Part shown: positions 1 through 13,000 of the stretch, piece after piece
Layout of the letters: every line of letters starts with the position of its first letter
How positions within the stretch are numbered: position 1 is the first letter of the stretch
From: Symsagittifera roscoffensis
Taxonomy: Eukaryota; Xenacoelomorpha; Acoela; Convolutidae
NCBI RefSeq assembly: GCF_963678635.1
Contig: NC_087067.1
Coordinates: forward strand, 61,182,594 to 61,246,593
Direction: 5' to 3'
DNA length: 64,000 bases
The notes under the pieces: model-generated
The model's input: only the letters and a program-made list of their open reading frames with translations
What the model was told of the DNA's origin: nothing
Database searches by the model: none
Made by a program: the position numbers and the translations under genes

Positions 1-2040
1 ATTTACAATCGCGGGAAAAGGGTCAATTTAAGCAGCGGGAAATTGCTATTCGCAATTTCCGCCATCTAAATTTAACGAGAGTAGAGCTGTCCTATCTTGA
101 TATAGGAGACAAAGAACATCAAAATTCAGTTGGACCAGAGTGAACATTCGGTGGAAAGGTGGACAACCGAAGGGTCCCAATGGTCCAGAACCAAAACTCC
201 ATTCTCGAGATAAAACTTGTTCGATTAGAACTTATTGAATCAAACTTAATTCCCCAATTATTCTCAAGTTGCTTACTAATTTAGTTAGTTCAATTCGCGA
301 GTGTGCTGGTTTGTTAGTACCCAATTTAAATTTCTTGAGTGTGTTTTATGATTGTTATGTTGAGATAAGGTGAGTTTTAGATTGATCCATCTGAAATGGA
401 TCAAAGTTCCACTGTCTAATAAAAAGCAACTGTACGGATTGTTTCGACCCTGTTTATAACGGCGTTCGTGTATTTTGGGTATCTCGAGACCTAAGTATGG
501 GTGCATTCTTATTTTCTAGAGTGGAGGGGTATTTTGGTAGTGGCTTTTAAGCTTTAAACGGTTTTTAGTCTCATGTCGCAGGTGAACCGAATTGGCTCCG
601 ACCGTTTTGAGGTAGAAAAATACAAGAGATAGTGTCCCTGACTCTTGAGCCAATGATTATAGGGCCTATTTTTCCTTAACCTCAAATGTGTCTTAAGTAG
701 GCGACTGTTACATAGTATTTTCATGGCGCTCCTGGGTGTTTTTACGACATCATGACTACGGAGTCGAACCCACTTGACACAGCTCCGGACTACATGCTCT
801 TTCTAGAGTACTGGTGGTACGGTTCAGCGGTAACGTATAAACCTTCCGGGTGTACCGTGATAGTTTCTTAAGAAAACTCGAGAAAACTTCCTGGTACGCT
901 CTCCGAACAAGGCTTAGCTAACCGAGTAAGGGGGTAATTAGGGGGACAAAAAATGAGCAAAAGACAAAAAGCGGAACAAAAACCAAAAAAGAATAGAAAA
1001 AGGAACAAAAACCAGAAAACAAAAAATGACAGTGACTTTGACACCAGATTAGTTGGATCAAACTTTTATATTAATTTAAAAAAATACCCATACTGCTTTA
1101 TAAGACAGATCGTTTCGATCAATCCAGCAATCTTAATAAGGTGCTCGAGTGTGGGGTGTTGTTAAGGGTTTTCAGATAGCTTGCAACTTATCTGGACAAC
1201 TAGGAGACTTGACTGGAAGAGGTGATCAGCCGAGTGGGAAAGTGGTTCACAAAGATTTATGCTTGAATCAATTGGGCCGTATACTGGCTTTTCAGCAGCC
1301 TATTTTTTATAGTCAAAAAGTGACCTTTTTAGGACTTAAAATGAAATTGTCAAATTTTGCCCCAAAAACAAGGTTGAATGTAAAAAAATAACATCAGGAA
1401 CGTGTTTCTGACTCAAAATAAGACCTATTGGTCATTTTTGTTATATAACTTTATTATCAAAATTTCTAACCCTCAACGACTCCTGTCCTGATCGGGTTGT
1501 CATAGTAACTACACTTAAAATTAGATTTTTAACTCCAGGTTTGAAATCTAACCCCATTTTTTTTTCTAATTTAGATCATCGCACCTGCTCAAGAAACGGT
1601 CAACCAAACTTTAATTTTCGAAATCCGACATTTTTTCATCAAGATATGCCTTTTTTCCTCCAGTCAACCAGGGTCAAATTCTCGAAGTTTAGAGTTAGGC
1701 TTATAACTTTTGAGCTAATGTTTTAATTAACTTGATTTTTAGTTTATTGGAAAAAACGTGTGCGGGGCTTTGCAAAACACCCCCAATTTACTTTAAAACT
1801 AAATTTTAAACTTTCTTAAAGCCCACCCCTAAAAGTGTCAAAATGTGACCAAAAGCACAACCCCAACTTTTTTACCCACTCTTTTGAATTATTTTTGAGT
1901 AAGGTACGTTCGTTTTTGCTCCTAACCCCGAATCAAAAAAATTTGGAGCTCTAGGACGTTGGGAACCCTTTTGAGCCGATGAAAAAAAGGTCGAAAAAAG
2001 TGTCAAAATGTGACCGTGGCTAGGACACCCTTTATTTTTT
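1..2040. repeat. Long array block A, copy 1
   Basis: Non-coding repeat block that recurs almost base for base at about 8060-10085 (offset ~8.06 kb) and, without its first ~560 bp, at 15712-17214. Landmarks include a TCTCGAGA stretch, a G/C-richer segment around 700-950, and the closing phrase GTGGCTAGGACACCC at 2017-2031 that leads into the 340-bp monomers. The window starts inside it. Copies differ by scattered substitutions and small indels. I see no function; it behaves as a higher-order satellite or segmental duplication unit. Confidence 0.8.
953..1165 (+). CDS. Small basic ORF repeated in array block A, doubtful gene
   Basis: A 70-residue ORF with a Lys/Arg/Asn-rich first third (opening MSKRQKAEQKPKKNRK) followed by a segment around DSDFDTR and KKYPYCFIRQ. 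The same reading frame recurs near 16165 with one stop, and near 9015 where an early frameshift destroys it. A TTTTCAG acceptor-like site lies just downstream (1169-1175), so it could be a relic of a spliced gene or transposon exon amplified with the array. No family is recognised. Decay of the other copies argues against current function. Confidence 0.2.
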   Translation: MSKRQKAEQKPKKNRKRNKNQKTKNDSDFDTRLVGSNFYINLKKYPYCFIRQIVSINPAILIRCSSVGCC

Positions 2041-2190
2041 TTTTGATCTTCAGTTTAAGTGCTCAATGTGTTCGTCATTTTGCGCCTATTTCCAGAAATC
2101 TGCGTCTGGACCTACAAAGTTAACTTTTGTATTTTTTTGAAACCTTTTTTTTCAAAAAAAATCTCTATAGGTCTTAGATGATAGATCAAA
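1629..2190. repeat. Duplicated ~560-bp segment, copy 1 of 2 nearby
   Basis: This segment, from the phrase GACATTTTTTCATCAAGATATG through the start of a 340-bp monomer, is repeated nearly identically at about 2848-3415, an offset of ~1.22 kb. Diverged versions occur in the other block A copies near 9690 and 16815. The near identity of the local pair suggests a recent tandem duplication or conversion. Confidence 0.8.
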
Positions 2191-4430
2191 ATATTGCCAA
2201 ATGCCAAGTTCGATTTTTTTAATACAAATTTTCGAATAAAGCATGTATGGAATTTTCTAAATTTAGGGTTTGATAATATTATGTACGGATGTTTTGTTTT
2301 AAATCGAATAAATTTTCTAGTTGAGACTAATCTCTATCTAAACGACTATATTTTTGTTATTAGAGAACTTTCATTTAGTGTTTGAAGGTCAGAAAGATCA
2401 AAGGCAAAAATGATGACAAAAAGAGCAAAAAAAGCCGACTGATTTCAAGACTGATTCTTGTTCTGTGTGATTTCTAGACTGATTCCTGTTGTGTATGATT
2501 TCTAGACTGATTCTTGTTTTGTGTCTTTAACCGTCTAGACCTAGCCAGTTCTGGTCTGTTCAGGGCTAAGTAAAAAGTTACCGTTTTTAGGCCATCGATC
2601 AAGCGACTTTTATGAAAGCGACAGCTTTCGTTTGCATGCAAAAATAACCACATAGACGGGTCTCCGATCCCCAAACGACGTGATTACTAATAAAAACACG
2701 GCTCGGAATCCATTATTTACTATGTTTTTAGTGACAATTATATATACTAAATTCAATGGAGATGGGTTGACCCGTTCCTTTGTCTAACTACTCATGCTCT
2801 GAAAAACTGTACAAAATCGGAGTCAATTAAATTATTCAGGTCAAATCCGACATTTTTTCATCAAGATATGCCTTTTTTCCTCCAGTCAACCAGGGTCAAA
2901 TTCTCGAAGTTTAGAGTTAGGCTTATAACTTTTGAGCTAATGTTTTAATTAACTTGATTTTTAGTTTATTGGAAAAAACGTGTGCGGGGCTTTGCAAAAC
3001 ACCCCCAATTTACTTTAAAACTAAATTTTAAACTTTCTTAAAGCCCACCCCTAAAAGTGTCAAAATGTGACCAAAAGCACAACCCCAACTTTTTTACCCA
3101 CTCTTTTGAATTATTTTTGAGTAAGGTACGTTCGTTTTTGCTCCTAACCCCGAATCAAAAAAATTTGGAGCTCTAGGACGTTGGGAACCCTTTTGAGCCG
3201 ATGAAAAAAAGGTCGAAAAAAGTGTCAAAATGTGACCGTGGCTAGGACACCCTTTATTTTTTTTTTGATCTTCAGTTTAAGTGCTCAATGTGTTCGTCAT
3301 TTTGCGCCTATTTCCAGAAATCTGGGTCTGGACCTACAAAGTTAACTTTTGTATTTTTTTGAAACCTTTTTTTTTTCAAAAAAAAATCTCTATAGGTCTT
3401 AGATGATAGATCAAAATATCCTCCAAGACACTTTTTATTGATAAGACTACCTCTTTTCTACTTCATGGTTTAATTGTTTGAACAAAGAAAATTGTTTTTG
3501 CTATTTTTAATGATTTTTTTTTGTACCCAGATTTTGCACATGGGTACAGGCCAGAGAGCTGTGCATCTTGAGCCAGCCCTCTGACACCATTTTATTTTAT
3601 CTTCAATTTAAGTGCTCTATGTGTGCGTCATTTTGTGCCTGTTTTCAGTAATCTGGGGTCTGTACCTACAAAGTTAACAATTGTAATTTCTTGAAAATTT
3701 TTTTTTTCAAAAAAAAATTCTTTATAAGTCTTAGATGATAGATCAAAATATCCTCCAAGACACTGTTTATTGATAAGACCAGCTCTTTTCTACTTCCTGG
3801 CTTAGTTTTTTTAACAAAAAAAACTGTTTTTGCTGTTTTTTGATGACTTTTTTTGTACCTATGTGTCAGATTTTCTGGCATATGGGTACAAGTCAGAGGG
3901 CTTTGCCTCTTGAGCCAGCCCTCTAACACCTTTTTTTAAATCTTCAGTCTAAGTGCTCAATGTGTTCATCATTTTGCGCCTGTTTCCAGTAATCTGGTGT
4001 CTGTACCTACAAAGTAAACACTTGTAATTTTTTAAAACATTTAAAAAAGAAAAATTCTGAATAAGTCTTAGATGATAGATCAAAATATCGTCCAAGACAC
4101 TGTTTATTGATAAGACCAGCTCTTTTCGACGTCCTGATTTAATTTTGTTTTAACAAAAAAAAAACGTTTTTTGGTTTTTTTTGATGATTTTTTTTGTACC
4201 CATGTGTCAGATTTTCTGGCATATGGGTACAGGTCAGAGGGCTGTGCCTCTTTAGCCGTTTGACACCCGTAATTTTTTTTCAATCTTCAATTGAGTGCTC
4301 AATGTGTGCGTCATTTTGCGCCTATATCCAGAAATCTGGGGTCTGGACCTACAAAGTTAACACTTGTAATTTTTTGGAACTTTTTTTAAAAAAAAATCAT
4401 CGTTTTTGGTTTAGTTTTGCTTTATCGTAA
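2040..4430. repeat. 340-bp satellite monomers, first cluster
   Basis: Tandem, partly interrupted monomers of about 340 bp. The phrase 'TTTCCAGAAATCTGG' or a close variant marks successive units near 2088, 3309, 3642, 3987 and 4326. Each full unit has a T-run flanking GTACCCAT...ATGGGTAC, then GTCAGAGGGCT...AGCCCTCTGAC, then the ATCTTCAGTTTAAGTGCTC phrase. Many short ORFs open across these units, but they simply follow the repeat and differ by indels. Interrupted at 2190-2850 by block C-like tail sequence. Confidence 0.85.
2435..2528. repeat. 28-bp minisatellite (GATTTCTAGACTGATTC)
   Basis: About three copies of a ~28-bp unit containing TTTCTAGACTGATTC and TTGTTCTGTGT. The same short array is present at about 5142-5230 and 6617-6705, inside related blocks, so it was amplified with the larger units. 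Confidence 0.75.
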
Positions 4431-5750
4431 CTAAAGAAGCATTGGTAGATCCTACAAAGGCTGCTTGTGTCCAATTAAATTCCGAAAAGCAAGTAAATTC
4501 ATCAAAAAAGCGCCAAAAAGTCTTTTCCGCTTTTTATTATATCACTCTTGGAGAGACTTTTTCGAGGTCAAAACTGAAGCCTCAGAAAGAAACAAAAAAA
4601 ATCTTGATGACATTTTGGAATAGTAGGGTAGTCATGGCAACCCAATAGGAGCTCGCTTGCAAAAAACTGGTGAAATCGAGCAACTGATTGCTGACAAAAC
4701 TAAATCTGAGCCGAAGAGTGCCCAACCCCAACTTTTTGCCTTGGCTCACAGCCAATTATCTCAAAACGTGTTTAACAAAAAAAATTATTTGAGGCTCATG
4801 GTAAGGGCTTGGCAACTGATTTATCAAAATTTCTAATGTATGAATCAATTGGGCCTTATACTGGCTTTTCAGCAACCTATTTTTTTATAGTCAAAATATG
4901 ACCTTTTCAGGACTTAAAATGAAAATGTCAATTTTTGCCACAAAAACAAGATCGAATGTGAAAAATAATATCAGGAACCTGTTTCTGGCTCAAAATAAGA
5001 CCTATTGGTCATTTTTATTATATAACTTTATTATCAAAATGTCTAACGACTATATTTTTGTTATTAGAGAACTTTCATTTAGTGTTTGAAGGTCAGAAAG
5101 ATCAAAGGCAAAAATGATGACAAAACGAGCAAAAAAAGCTAGCTGATTTTTAGACTGATTCTTGTTCTGTGTGATTTCTAGACTGATTCCTGTTCTGTAT
5201 GATTTCTAGACTGATTCTTGTTCTGTGTCTTTAACCGTCTAGACCTAGCCAGTTAGTGTTCTGGTCTGTTCAGGGCTAAGTAAAAAATTACCGTTTTTAG
5301 GCCATCGATCAAGCGACTTTTTTGAAAGCGACAGCTTTCGTTTGCATGCAAAAATAACCACATAGACAGACGGGTCTCCGATCTCCAAACGACGTAATTA
5401 CTATTAAAAAAACGGATTGGAATCCATTAATTACTGTGTTTTTAGTGACAATTATATACTAAATTCATTGGAGATGGATTGACCCGTTCCTTTTTCTAAC
5501 TACTCATGCTCTGAAAAACTGTACAAAATCGGAGTCAATAAAATTATTCAGGTCATCACAAGAATTTAAAAAGTAGGTTTAATAATCTGTAAAAACTTCT
5601 GATAGTCTCTGGGCACCTGTGCTCCAATTCCGTGTTCCCCCGGGTATAACGTCGCTATCTTCCCAATTTCGTCGCACGGGAGGGTATGGATCCGCTCCCG
5701 ATGTCCCACATGACCCTCCTTCCCTGTGATTTTACTCAGAAGAGCGTAAT
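4280..5750. repeat. Array block C, copy 1
   Basis: A ~1.47-kb unit that begins in a 340-bp-type monomer, continues through GCATTGGTAGATC... and ends at ACTCAGAAGAGCG. It is followed directly by a second copy (5750-7230), and a 5'-related part recurs at 14860-15660. One frame near 4680-4770 reads as a hydrophilic peptide (AQPQLFALAHSQLSQNVF) in several copies, hinting at a relic exon, but stops and indels break it. Confidence 0.75.
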
Positions 5751-5756
5751 TTTTTT
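5590..5756 (-). pseudogene. Unrecognised coding-like fragment, copy 1
   Basis: Minus-strand frame with GKEGHVGH, ERIHTLPCDEIGK, GEHGIGAQ and PRDYQKF. It is less AT-rich than its surroundings and is repeated in the next unit (7044-7334). Differences between the two copies are mostly amino-acid changing (for example R/P, P/S, V/M), so there is no sign of selection after duplication. Probably a fragment of a host or transposon exon carried by the array. Family unknown. Confidence 0.35.
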
Positions 5757-7230
5757 TTCAATCTTCAATTAAGTGCTCAATGTGTGCGTCATTTTGCGCC
5801 TATTTCCAGAAATCTGGGGTCTGGACCTACAAAGTTAACACTTGTAATTTTTTGGAACTTTTTTAAAAAAATAATAATAATCGTTTTTGGTTTAGTTTTG
5901 CTTTATCGTAACTAAAGAGGCATTGGTAGATCCTACAAAGGCTGCTTGTGTCCAATTAAATTCAGAAAAGCAAGTAAATTCATCAAAAAAGCGCCAAAAC
6001 GTCTTTTCCGCTTTTTATTAGATCACTCTTGGAGAGACTTTTTCGAGGTCGAAACTGAAGCCTCAGAAAGAAACAAAAAAAAATTTGATGACATTTTGGA
6101 CTAGTAGGGTAGTCATGGCAACCCAATAGGAGCTTGCTTGCAAAAAACTGGTGAAATCGAGCAAGTTATTGCTGACAAAACTAAATCTGAGCCGAAGAGT
6201 GCCCAACCCCAACTTTTTGCCTTGGCTCACAGCCAATTATCTCAAAACGTGTTTAACAAAAAAAAATTATTTGAGGGCTCATTGGAAAGCCCTAAGCATG
6301 GGCTTGGCAACTGATTTATCAAAATTTCTAATGTTTGAATCAATTGGGCCTTATACTGGCTTTTCAGCAGCCTATTTTTTTATAGTCAAATATGACCTTT
6401 TCAGGACTTAAAATGAAATTGTCAATTTTTGCCACAAAAACAAGATCGAATGTAAAAAATAACATCAGGAACCTGTTTCTGGCTCAAAATAAGACCTATT
6501 GGTCATTTTTATTATATAACTTTATTATCAAAATGTCTAACGACTATATTTTTGTTATTAGAGAATTTTCATTTAGTGTTTGAAGGCAAAAATGATGACA
6601 AAACGAGCAAAAAAAGCTAGCTGATTTCTAGACTGATTCTTGTTCTGTGTGATTTCTAGACTGATTCCTGTTCTGTATGATTTCTAGACTGATTCTTGTT
6701 CTGTATCTTTAACCGTCTAGACCTAGAAATTAGTGTTCTGGTCTTTTCAGGGCTAAGTAAAAAGTTACCGTTTTTAGGCCATCAATCAAGCAACTTTTTT
6801 TGAAAGCGACAGCTTTCGTTTGCATGCAAAAATAACCACATAGACAGACGGGTCTCCGATCCCCAAACGACGTGATAACTATTAAAAAAACGGATCGGAA
6901 TCCATTATTTACTGTGTTTTTAGTGACAATTATATACTAAATTCATTGGAGATGGATTGACCCGTTCCTTTTTGTAACTACTCATGCTCTGAAAAACTGT
7001 ACAAAATCGGAGTCAATAAAATTATTCAGGTCATCACAAGAATTTAAAAAGTAGGTATCATAATATGTAAAAATTTCTGATAGTCTCTGGGCATCTGTGC
7101 TCCAATTCCGTGTTCCCCCGAGTATAACGTCGCTATCTTCCCAATTTCGTCGCACGGGAGGGTATGGATCCGCTCCGGATGTCCCACATGACCCTCCTTC
7201 CCTGTGACTTTACTCAGAAGAGCGTCATAT
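5750..7230. repeat. Array block C, copy 2
   Basis: Tandem duplicate of the preceding ~1.47-kb unit, including the 340-bp-type start, the GCATTGGTAGATCC phrase, the 28-bp minisatellite and the G/C-richer end near 7080-7220. It ends where the sequence leaves the repeat at about 7231. Confidence 0.8.
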
Positions 7231-7334
7231 CGTGTCTTTTTACCACGATTAGAGTCTTCGTTATTCTCGTGTTTGTTTGAACTGATTTTTGTCTCTCTTA
7301 TTCGGCGTGTGTTCGTCTTGTATTTTCCGGACAA
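7044..7334 (-). pseudogene. Unrecognised coding-like fragment, copy 2 (longer)
   Basis: About 96 codons open on the minus strand, but the 5' end is not an ATG; an AATATTTCTCAG acceptor-like site lies just upstream, so this could be an internal exon. The N-terminal half is basic (TRRIRETK, NRGKKTRYD). The C-terminal half carries KVTGKEGHVGH and CDEIGKIATLY. The same sequence is found at 5590-5756. No family recognised. It may be a captured host exon or part of a decayed element ORF. Confidence 0.35.
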
Positions 7335-8060
7335 AATGGCCTTTTTTGCATTACTGAGAAATATTTCAGTTCCAATTGAAATTCAAAAATCTAGAATATT
7401 CCTACCCTCCTTTTCGTAACGATTTAACTGTTAACGTCTTTAACGTCTCATTTACTTCTCGTCGTAGGTTTCAACTATGCCAATCCGGGGGAATGGCACA
7501 CACTCCCCGTACAGTCCTTTCAATGTTCCCATTGCACGCATAACTCCGGGCTATCTTCAAGCCGTGATCCAGTGTTCTATAATCAACTTACAAATCGCAT
7601 CAGAAATTGAATTTTGTCCACGTCACCTCAACTCACCGCGTCTCATAAAGGGCACCGTACTACATTGCATTGCCCTCTAACGGTTTCTTAAAATATGCAC
7701 CATGATGAGTGTCCTAGATGAAATTTCTTTTCTGGCTACCTATGTCATTTCCTCATAAAATTTCTTTTTGCTCTTTTCGATTTAATAAGGTTTGGAAGGT
7801 GGTACGGCCACGCACCCATTGAAACTAACTAAGTGTCACTCACAAAGGGTAATCGTTCAATTATGCTGTTGCCCTCAATATTAAAACTAAGAAAATCTGT
7901 CACCAGGAAAGGTGCCAGTCGGTCATATTTGGAAGTTTGACCTTGAGCAATGCGAATGAACAAGATTTTGGGGTCAAATGGAATTTTTCAAAAATTCGAA
8001 TTGGTCATGCTTATGTTTCTCGCGGTAATTGAAAATATCAGAAATAAAAATCAGAGCGAC
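7231..8060. other. Spacer between array blocks, no gene seen
   Basis: About 830 bp not shared with the other blocks. Short ORFs occur on both strands (for example 7477-7680) without recognisable motifs. Nothing else supported. Confidence 0.5.
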
Positions 8061-10085
8061 CGAATTACAATCGCGGGAAAAAGGTCAATTTAAGCAGCGG
8101 GAAATTGTTATTAGCAATTTCCGACATCTAAATTTAACGAGAGTAGAGCAGTCCTATCTTGATATAGGAGACAAAGAACATCGAAATTCATTTGGACCAG
8201 AGTGAACATTCGGTGGAAAGGTGGACAACCGAAGAGTCCCAATGGTCCAGAACCAAAACTCCATTCTCGAGATAAAACTTGTTCGATTAGAATTTATTGA
8301 ATCAAACTTAATTCCCCAATTATTCTCAAGTTCCTTACTAATTTAGTTACTTCAGTTCGCGAGTGTGCTGGTATGTGAGTACCCAATTTAATTTTCTTGA
8401 GTGTGCTTTTTGATTGTTATGTTGAGATAAGGCGAGTTTTAGGTTGATCCATCTGAAATGGTTCAAAGTTCCACTGTCTAATAAAAAGCAACTGTACGGA
8501 TTGTTTCGACCCTGTTTTTAATGGCGTTCGTGTATTTTGGGTATCTCGAGACTTAAGTATGGGGACGTTCTTATTTTCTAGAGTGTAGGGGTATTTTGGT
8601 AGTTGCCTTTAAGCTTTAAAGGGTTTTTATCCTCATGTCGCAATTGAACCGAATTGGCTCCGACCGTTTTGAGGTAGAAAAGTACAAGAGATAGTGTCCC
8701 AGACTCTTGAGCCAATGGTTATAGGGCCTATTTTTCTTTAACCTCAAATGTGACTTAAGTAGGCGACTGTTACATAGTGTTTTCATGGCGCTCCTGGGTG
8801 TTTTTACGACATCAAGACTACGGAGTCGAACCCACTTGACACAGCTCCGGGCTACATGCCCATTCTAGAGTACTTGTGGTACGGTTCAGCGGGAACGTGT
8901 AAACCCTCCGGTTGTACCGTGATAGCTTTTTAAGAAAACTCGAGAAAACTTCCTGGTACGCTCTCCGAACAAGGCTTAGCTAACCGAGTAAGGGGGTAAC
9001 TAGGTGGACGAAAAATGAGCAAAAGACAAAAGCGAAACAAAAATCAAAAAAGAATAGAAAAAAGAACAAAAACCATAAAACAAAAAATGACAGTGACTTT
9101 GACACCAGAGTAGTTGGATCATACCGTGATATTAATTTAAAAAAATACCCATACTGTTTTATAAGACAGATCGTTTCGATCAATCCAGCAATCTTAATAA
9201 GGTGCTCGAGTGTGGGGTGTTGTTAAGGGTTTTCAGATAGCTTGCAACTTAGCTGGACAACTACGAGACTTGACTGGAAGAGGCGACCAGCCGAATGGGA
9301 AAGTGGTTCACAAGGAATTATGTTTGATTCAACTGGGCCTTATACTGGCTTTTCAGCAGCCTATTTTTTTATGGTCAAAAAGTGACCTTTTTAGGACTTA
9401 AAAAGAAATTGTCAATTGTTGGCCCAAAAACAAGGTCGAATGTAAAAAATAACATCAGGAACGTGTTTCTGGCTCAAAATAAGACCTATGGGTCATTTTT
9501 ATTATATAACTTTATTATCAAAACGTCTAACCCTCAACGACTCCTGTCCTGATCGGGTTGTCATAGTAACTACACTAAACTTTAGATTTTTAACTATGGG
9601 TTGGAAATCTAACCCCAACTTTTTTTTCTAGTTTAGATCATCGCACCTGCTCAAAAAACGGTCAACCAAACTTTAATTTTCGAAATCCGATATTTTTTCA
9701 TCAAGATATGCTTTTTTTCCTCCAGCCAACCAAGGTCAAATTCTCGAAGTTTGGAGTTAGGCTTATAAAATTTGAGCTAATGTTTTAACTAACTTGATTT
9801 TTAATTTATTGGAAAAAAATGTGCGCGGGACTTTCCAAAACACCCCCAATTTACTTTGAAACTAAATTTTAAACTTTTTTAAAGCCCAACCCTTAAAGTG
9901 TCAAAATGTGACCAAAAGCCCAACCCCAACTTTTTTTACCCACTCTTTTGAATTTTTTTCTGTAAGGTACGTTTATTTTTGCTCCTAACCCCGAGTCAAA
10001 ACATTTTAGAGCTCTAGGATGTCGGGAACCCCTTTGAGCCGATGCGAAAAATGTCCAAAAAAAAGTGTCAAAATGTGACCGTGGC
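8060..10085. repeat. Long array block A, copy 2
   Basis: Second copy of the block that begins the window, aligned from ACAATCGCGGG at about 8067 to GTGGCTAGGACACCC at 10081-10095. It carries a frameshifted version of the small basic ORF near 9015. It ends with the same intact TAGGAC hexamer (10086-10091) that served as the Maverick target in copy 3. Confidence 0.85.
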
Positions 10086-13000
10086 TAGGACACCCTTTAT
10101 TTTTTTTTGATCTTCAGTTTAAGTGCTCAATATGTGCTTCATTTTGCGCCTATTTCCAGAAATCTGGCGTCTGGACCTACAAAATTAACACATGTATTTT
10201 TTTGAAACTTTTTTTTTCGAAAAAAAATCTCTATAAGTCTTAGATTATAGATCAAAAAATCCTCCAAGTCACTTTTATTCAAAAGGCCTGCTCTTTTCCA
10301 CTTGCTGGTTGAATTTTACTAATAAGAAAACTGTTTTTGCTATTTTTGATGATTTTTTTGTACACATGGGTCAGATTTTCTGGCATATGGGTACAGGTCA
10401 GAGGGCTGTGCCTCTTGAGCCAGCCCTTTGACACCCTTAATTTTTCTTTGATCTTCAGTTTAAGTGCTCAATGTGTTCGTCATTTTGCGCCTATTTCCAG
10501 AAATCTGGCGTCTGGACCTACAAAATTAACACATGTATTTTTTTGAAACTTTTTTTTTCGAAAAAAATCACTATAAGTCTTAGATGATAGATCAAAAAAT
10601 CCTCCAAGACACTTTTTATTGATAAGACCAGCTCTTTTCTACTTGCTAGTTGAATTTTTCTAATACGAAAACTGTTTTTGCTATTTTTGATGATTTTTTT
10701 ATACACATGGGTCAGATTTTCTGGCATATGGGTACAGGTCAGAGGGCTGTGCCTCTTGAGCCAGCCCTTTGACACCCTTAATTTTTCTTTGATCTTCAGT
10801 TTAAGTGCTCAATGTGTTCGTCATTTTGCGCCTATTTCCAGAAATCTGGGTCTGGACCTACAAAGTTAACTTTTGTAATTTTTGAAACTTTTTTTTTTCA
10901 AAAAAAATCTCTATAGGTCTTAGATGTTACATCAAAATATCCTCCAAGACACTTTTTATTGATAAGACAAGCTCTTTTCTACTTCATGGTTTAATTGTTT
11001 AAACAAAGAAAAGTGTTTTTGCTATTTTTTAATGATTTTTTGTACCCATGTGTCAGATTTTGCATATGGGTATAGGCCAGGGGGCTGTGCCTCTTGATCC
11101 AGCCCTCTGACACTTTTTTATTTTATCTTCAATTTAAGTGCTCAATGCGTGCGTCATTTTGTGCCTGTTTCCAGTAATCTGGGGTCTGTACCTACAAAGT
11201 TAACAATTGTAATTTTTTGAAACTTTTTTTTCAAAAAAAAAAATTTCTTTATAAGTCTTAGATGATAGATCAAAATATCCTCCAAGACACTGTTTATTGA
11301 TAAGACCAGCTCTTTTCTACTTCCTGGCTTAGTTTTTTTAACAAAAAAAACTGTTTTTGCTGTTTTTTGATGACTTTTTTTTGTACCCATGTGTCAGATT
11401 TTCTGGCATATGGGTACAGGTCAGAGGGCTTTGCCGCTTGAGCCAGCCCCCTGACACCCTTTATTTTTTCTTGACCTTCAGTTTAAGTGCTCAATGTGTG
11501 CGTCATTTTGCGCCTATTTCCAGTAACCTGGGGTCTGAACCTACAAACTTAACACTTGTAATTTTTTGAAACTTGAAAAGAAATAAAAATCTCTATAAGT
11601 CTTAGATGATAAATCAAAAAATCCTCCAAGACACTGTTTATTGATAAGGCCAGCTCTTTTCTACTTTCTTGTTTAATTGTTTAAACAAAGAAAACTCTTT
11701 TTGCTGTTTTTCAATAATTTTTTGTACCCATGTGTCAGATTTTCTGGCATATGGGTACAGGCCAGAGTGCTTTGCCTCTTGAGACAGCCCTCTGACACCT
11801 TTTTTTAATCTTCAGTTTAAGTGCTCAATATGTGCTTCATTTTGCGCCTATTTCCAAAAATCTGGGGTCTGGACCTACAAAATTAACACTTGTTTTTTTT
11901 GAAACTTTTTTTTTCAAAAAATAAAATCTCTATAAGTCTTAGATGATAGATCAAAAAATACTCCAAGCCACTTTTTATTCATAAGGCTCGCTCTTTTCCA
12001 CTTCCTGGTTGAATTTTTTTAATAAGAAAACTGTTTTTGCCGTTTTTTGATGACTTTTTTTTGTACCCATGTGTCAGATTTTCTGGCATATGGGTACAGG
12101 TCAGAGGGCTTTGCCGCTTGAGCCAGCCCTCTGACACCCTTTATTTTTTCTTGACCTTCAGTTTAAGTGCTCAATGTGTGCGTCATTTTGCGCCTATTTC
12201 CAGTAACCTGGGGTCTGAACCTACAAAGTTAACACTTGTAATTTTTTGAAACTTTAAAAGAAATAAAAATCTCTATAAGTCTTAGATGATAAATCAAAAA
12301 ATCCTCCAAGACACTTTTTATTCATAAGGCCAGCTCTTTTCTACTTTCTGGTTTAATTGTTTAAACAAAGAAAACTCTTTTTGCTGTTTTTCTATAATTT
12401 TTTGTACCCATGTGTCAGATTTTCTGGCATATGGGTACAGGCCAGAGTGCTTTGCCTCTTGAGACAGCCCTCTGACATCTTTTTTTAATCTTCAGTTTAA
12501 GTGCTCAATATGTGCTTCATTTTGCGCCTATTTCCAAAAATCTGGGGTCTGGACCTACAAAATTAACACTTGTTTTTTTTTTTGAAACTTTTTTTTCAAA
12601 AAATAAAATCTCTATAAGTCTTAGATGATAGATCAAAAAATACTCCAAGCCACTTTTTATTCATAAGGCTCGCTCTTTTTCACTTCCTGGTTGAATTTTT
12701 TTAATAAGAAAACTGTTTTTGCTATTTTTGATAATTTTTTTGTACCCATGGGTCAGATTTTCTGGCATATGGGTACAGGTCAGAGGGCTGTGCCTCTTGA
12801 GCCAGCCCTCTGACACTTTTTTATTTTATCTTCAATTTAAGTGCTCAATGCGTGCGTCATTTTGTGCCTGTTTCAAGTAATCTGGGGTCTGTACCTACAA
12901 AGTTAACAATTGTAATTTTTTGAAACCTTTTTTTTTCAAAAAAAAATCTCTATAGGTCTTAGATGTTACATCAAAATATCCTCCAAGACACTTTTTATTG

